Source: an uncultured Burkholderiales bacterium
GTDB lineage: Bacteria; Pseudomonadota; Gammaproteobacteria; Burkholderiales; Burkholderiaceae_E
Direction: 5' to 3'
Assembly: GCA_903898725.1 (NCBI GenBank)
Contig: CAIUGQ010000025.1
Location: 1 to 5,651, forward strand
Length of the DNA stretch: 5,651 nt
The notes beneath the pieces were generated by a model that was not told where the DNA came from, searched no databases, and saw only the letters and a list, made by a program, of their open reading frames with translations. The translations under genes and the position numbers were made by a program. Positions 5,047-5,651 of the stretch are shown piece after piece (position 1 is the first letter of the stretch; each line of letters starts with the position of its first letter).

Positions 5047-5651
5047 ATGCAAGAACGCTACCTCCCCGCCGACGTCGAGTCCGCCGCCCAGCAGCACTGG
5101 ACCGCGATCGACGCCTATCGCGCCGTCGAGCACGACCCGCGCTTCCCGAAGGGCAAGTACTACGCGTGCTCGATGCTGCCCTACCCCTCGGGCAAGCTGC
5201 ACATGGGTCACGTGCGCAACTACACGATCAACGACGTCCAGTACCGCCACCTGCGGATGAACGGCTGGAACGTGCTGATGCCGATGGGCTGGGACGCGTT
5301 CGGGCTGCCGGCCGAGAACGCGGCGATGAAGAACAAGGTCGCACCCGCGAAGTGGACCTACGACAACATCGCCTACATGAAGAAGCAGATGCAGGCGATG
5401 GGCCTGGCGATCGACTGGTCGCGCGAGATCGCCGCCTGCGACCCGTCGTACTACAAGTGGAACCAGTGGCTGTTCCTGCGGATGCTCGAGCGCGGCATCG
5501 CCTACCGCAAGACGCAGGTCGTCAACTGGGACCCGGTCGACCAGACGGTGCTCGCCAACGAGCAGGTCATCGACGGCCGCGGTTGGCGCACCGGCGCGCT
5601 CGTCGAGAAGCGCGAGATCCCGGGCTACTACCTGAAGATCACCGACTACGC
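5047..5651 (+). CDS. leuS: Leucyl-tRNA synthetase, N-terminal part, cut by window edge
   Basis: LeuRS is a cytosolic class I aminoacyl-tRNA synthetase that charges tRNA-Leu and edits mischarged products. About 201 codons are present. The start MQERYLPADVESAAQQHW is the usual bacterial one. The ATP-binding HIGH motif appears as HMGH (52-55) within PYPSGKLHMGHVRNY, followed by MGWDAFGLPAENAA (80-93) and the QVVNWDPVDQTVLANEQVIDG region (157-177). The CP1 editing domain and the KMSKS loop lie beyond the edge. In this last block the cysteines that bind zinc in the Escherichia coli enzyme are replaced (WDPVD, GRGWRTG). Three in-frame ATGs exist (5008, 5026, 5047). The first overlaps the -10 box. 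The one at 5026 would add seven residues. 5047 is preferred because relatives begin at the equivalent Met. None has a clear Shine-Dalgarno. Confidence 0.97.
   Translation, partial: MQERYLPADVESAAQQHWTAIDAYRAVEHDPRFPKGKYYACSMLPYPSGKLHMGHVRNYTINDVQYRHLRMNGWNVLMPMGWDAFGLPAENAAMKNKVAPAKWTYDNIAYMKKQMQAMGLAIDWSREIAACDPSYYKWNQWLFLRMLERGIAYRKTQVVNWDPVDQTVLANEQVIDGRGWRTGALVEKREIPGYYLKITDY

Noticed and set aside
4803..5048. Small minus-strand open frame (81 codons) covering the acyltransferase/leuS spacer
   Set aside because: It overlaps the acyltransferase start in another frame, has arginine-rich random-looking sequence, and would cover both promoters.
4963..5250. Minus-strand open frame (95 codons) antisense to the start of leuS
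   Set aside because: The plus strand encodes an unmistakable LeuRS with HMGH; the antisense translation has no known motif.

Overview
The window looks like chromosomal DNA of a high-GC betaproteobacterium, most likely a Burkholderiales relative. The reasons are uniformly GC-rich coding sequence, strong G/C third-position bias, and a leucyl-tRNA synthetase N-terminus of betaproteobacterial type. This assignment rests on recalled family sequences, not on a search. Every stretch over 300 bases holds a gene. I see no tRNA, rRNA, CRISPR array, insertion sequence or phage feature.

Left part (1-3320), a C2-sulfonate (taurine-type) dissimilation locus. On the minus strand lie an IclR-family regulator (560-1360) and, 61 bp behind it, the first 166 codons of a class III omega-aminotransferase (1-498, running off the left edge). 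Divergent from them on the plus strand is sulfoacetaldehyde acetyltransferase, xsc (1530-3320, GTG start). The expected chemistry is: an amino-sulfonate such as taurine plus pyruvate gives sulfoacetaldehyde plus alanine (aminotransferase); sulfoacetaldehyde plus phosphate gives acetyl phosphate plus sulfite (Xsc). The 169-bp divergent control region holds three GGGGA half-sites of alternating orientation at an exact 11-bp pitch (1407-1433). The middle and right half-sites flank a good -10 box for the regulator gene. This is the most informative non-coding signal in the window and a likely IclR operator.

Middle part (3321-4887). A wax ester synthase/diacylglycerol acyltransferase (WS/DGAT) gene runs on the minus strand, convergent with xsc. 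The two stop codons are 19 bp apart, and a large GC hairpin covers the junction. The protein carries the HHxxxDG catalytic motif and an unusual basic Ala/Pro/Lys/Arg tail of about 46 residues.

Right part (4888-5651). A 159-bp divergent spacer contains a perfect 9-bp inverted repeat, a tandem 12-bp repeat and a consensus TATAAT. It leads into leuS, of which about 201 codons are present before the right edge.

The sulfonate genes, the acyltransferase and leuS are probably three independent transcription units. Nothing here requires a wholly new system. The points worth following are the three-half-site operator, the split of the pathway around a divergent regulator with no pta in view, and the tail of the acyltransferase.
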